Positions 62,464-64,000 of a DNA stretch of 64,000 nt are shown here, piece after piece; the first letter of the stretch is position 1; every line of letters starts with the position of its first letter. The DNA lies in the NCBI GenBank assembly GCA_964023275.1, contig OZ029919.1:12981754-13045753 (forward strand). The letters are read 5' to 3'. The DNA is from Norana najaformis. Lineage: Eukaryota; Annelida; Clitellata; Crassiclitellata; Hormogastridae. Both the position numbers and the translations under genes were made by a program. The notes beneath the pieces are model-generated. The model was not told the DNA's origin and ran no database searches. It saw only the letters and a program-made list of their open reading frames with translations.

Positions 62464-64000
62464 ATCTGACATTTATAAAGCGCCACTTCAAGAACAGACT
62501 CATCAGAGGCGCTCCCGACCCGAACCAGTGAGACCACTGTCAAATAATACAGACTTCAGGCGCTTGCGAAACTGTGGAAAGGACAAACTGAGGAATTCAA
62601 GTCGGAGCTCTCGGGAAAGGCGATTCCAGCTATTAGGTCCAACATAGGCAAAGCTTCTAGACTGCCCTGTAGCAGTGCGCATACGAGGGACAGTCAGGAG
62701 TCCAAGGGAGGCTGACCGGAGAGTGCTACAGCTTGGAACCAAGGAGACCAAAATGCGGAAGTCCCTAAGATATGATGGAGCAGAGTCAACGAGACAATTA
62801 CGCATAAGCATTAGGATCTTGAACTTGATACGCTGCTGAATGGGAAGCAAGTGCAGAGTGTCCCGTATAAAGGAAGTTATATGGCCATACCTGGGGACGC
62901 TTCCAATAAGACGGACAGAAGCATTGAGAACAGACTGAAGCTTGGAAATAATGGCAAGTGAGAGTCCAACAAAGATAGCGTCACCAAAGTACACCCTGGT
63001 GCAGATAAGGGCATGAATTAGAGTAGTAACGGCATGAAAGGAGAGGGAGCGGCGGATGGTACGAAGCTGATGAAGGTGGTAAAAGCATGAGCGGGAGACA
63101 CTGTTAACATGATCGGTCAAGGAGAGTTCCCGGTCCAGAACAACCCCAAGATCACGGACTTTGGAACTGAACAGAATGTCCGGAAACCTCTGGCGTAAGG
63201 ATGATGAATCAATCTTAGCAAGCTGAGCACGACCGCCAAGCCAGATGAACTGGGTCTTAGAAGAGTTCAGTCGGAGGCGATTAGAGGACATCCATAGACC
63301 AAGGGTAGATGTTGCGTCAAGAATCCTCTCAACCAGAGAGGAAGCCGCTTCCGCTGGGCCATGAGCGAAGGCCTGCATACTGATGGACAGCAACACCCAT
63401 GGGAAGGAGAACCCGTGCCAGGTCGGCAGTGTACAGAATGTAGAGGAGAGGGGCCAGAACAGAACCCTGAGGAAGGCCAAAAGGTATAAGGGACCAGGCG
63501 GAACGTGTAGGCCCAAAGATAACAGAATGAGAGCGGTCTGAGAGGAATGACTGAAACCAAAGAAGGGCAGTATCATTAATGCCAAAAGATTTTTCTACAC
63601 GCTCCAAAAGGATAGTGATCCAGTGTCAAAAGCAGCACTAACATCATAGAGGGCAAGAAGAGTAACCTGTCCACGGTCAAAAGCTCCAAAGACGTCGACC
63701 AGGAGACGTGTAAGAAGTGATTCAGTAGAGAGGAACTTCCTAAATCCGAATTGAAGAGGAGGCATGAGGAAGTTAGAGTCAAGGTAGTCAACCAGTTAGA
63801 CGGACACACATCTTTCAAGAAGCTTAGAGATGAAGGAAAGGTTAGAGATAGATCGGTAGTTAGAGTTATCATTGGGGTCAAGACCCTGGCGATTGAGAGA
63901 GGGAAAGACTACAGCATGTTTGTGAGAAGCCGGGAGTGAACCCTGACCCAGGGAGGTATTACATAGCAAGTGTAAGAACGGAATTAAGTAATCTATAAAA
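62464..64000 (-). mobile_element. CR1/L2-like non-LTR retrotransposon, minus strand, continuing past the window
   Basis: Reading leftward: RT fingers region (63881-63576, scrambled frames), palm block GLPQGSVLAPLLYILYTADL (63607-63329), then the C-terminal domain (to 62503) with RLRLNSSKTQFIWLG and LRTIRRSLSFHAVTTLIHAL. The 3' end forms a GCGCC...GGCGC hairpin followed by TTTATAAATGTCAGATTAG. The window edge cuts the 5' part. Confidence 0.85.
62503..63990 (-). pseudogene. Broken CR1/L2-like reverse transcriptase
   Basis: At least two frame changes split the RT. At about 63375-63385 the sequence runs from QYA directly into what should follow the active site, so the two catalytic aspartates of YADD are deleted. 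The C-terminal 300 residues remain one open frame (62503-63585, starting from a TTG). Confidence 0.8.

Overview
The window is invertebrate animal nuclear DNA, probably from a marine species; I cannot name the phylum. It holds parts of two multi-exon genes with GT-AG introns, the end of a Polinton/Maverick (adintovirus-like) element, and many animal-type repeats (piggyBac-like, pogo/Tigger-like, RTE and CR1/L2-like retrotransposons, tRNA-headed SINEs). I see no bacterial-type operons, rRNA genes or genuine tRNA genes.

Layout. Positions 1 to about 3.5 kb carry the right part of the Polinton-like element: a zinc-ribbon + phospholipase A2 protein, an integrase with a C-terminal chromodomain whose frame has no ATG upstream of its catalytic core, a minus-strand protein resembling a family of large DNA viruses, and an acidic accessory protein. 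A 3' hairpin and a repeat block combining kappaB-like and CRE palindromes follow. From 5.6 to 44.35 kb lie 26 exons (about 760 codons, every junction in frame) of a MAP4K3/MAP4K5-type protein kinase on the plus strand, from kinase subdomain V to the stop codon. The N-terminal exons are not seen and should lie to the left, which would put the viral element inside an intron of this gene or next to it. The introns hold two related TTAA-flanked piggyBac derivatives with internal ~370-bp tandem repeats, a SINE split by one of them, TIR elements, a perfect 103-bp inverted repeat around six exons, and a 5'-truncated RTE retrotransposon with an 11-bp target duplication.

From 44.35 to 54.26 kb there is no gene I can support, only repeats and satellites. 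From 61.96 down to 54.26 kb on the minus strand are six phase-0 exons of a GABA-B-receptor-like class C GPCR: seven-helix domain, coiled coil and a long cytoplasmic tail. Its ligand-binding exons should lie beyond the right edge. The two host genes converge tail to tail. The last 1.5 kb is a decayed CR1/L2-like retrotransposon on the minus strand.

The two host genes are unrelated signalling proteins: the kinase is a Ste20-family MAP4K with a citron-homology domain, the receptor a G-protein-coupled metabotropic receptor. Exon boundaries were deduced by reading frames, splice dinucleotides and recalled family conservation; no alignment was run.
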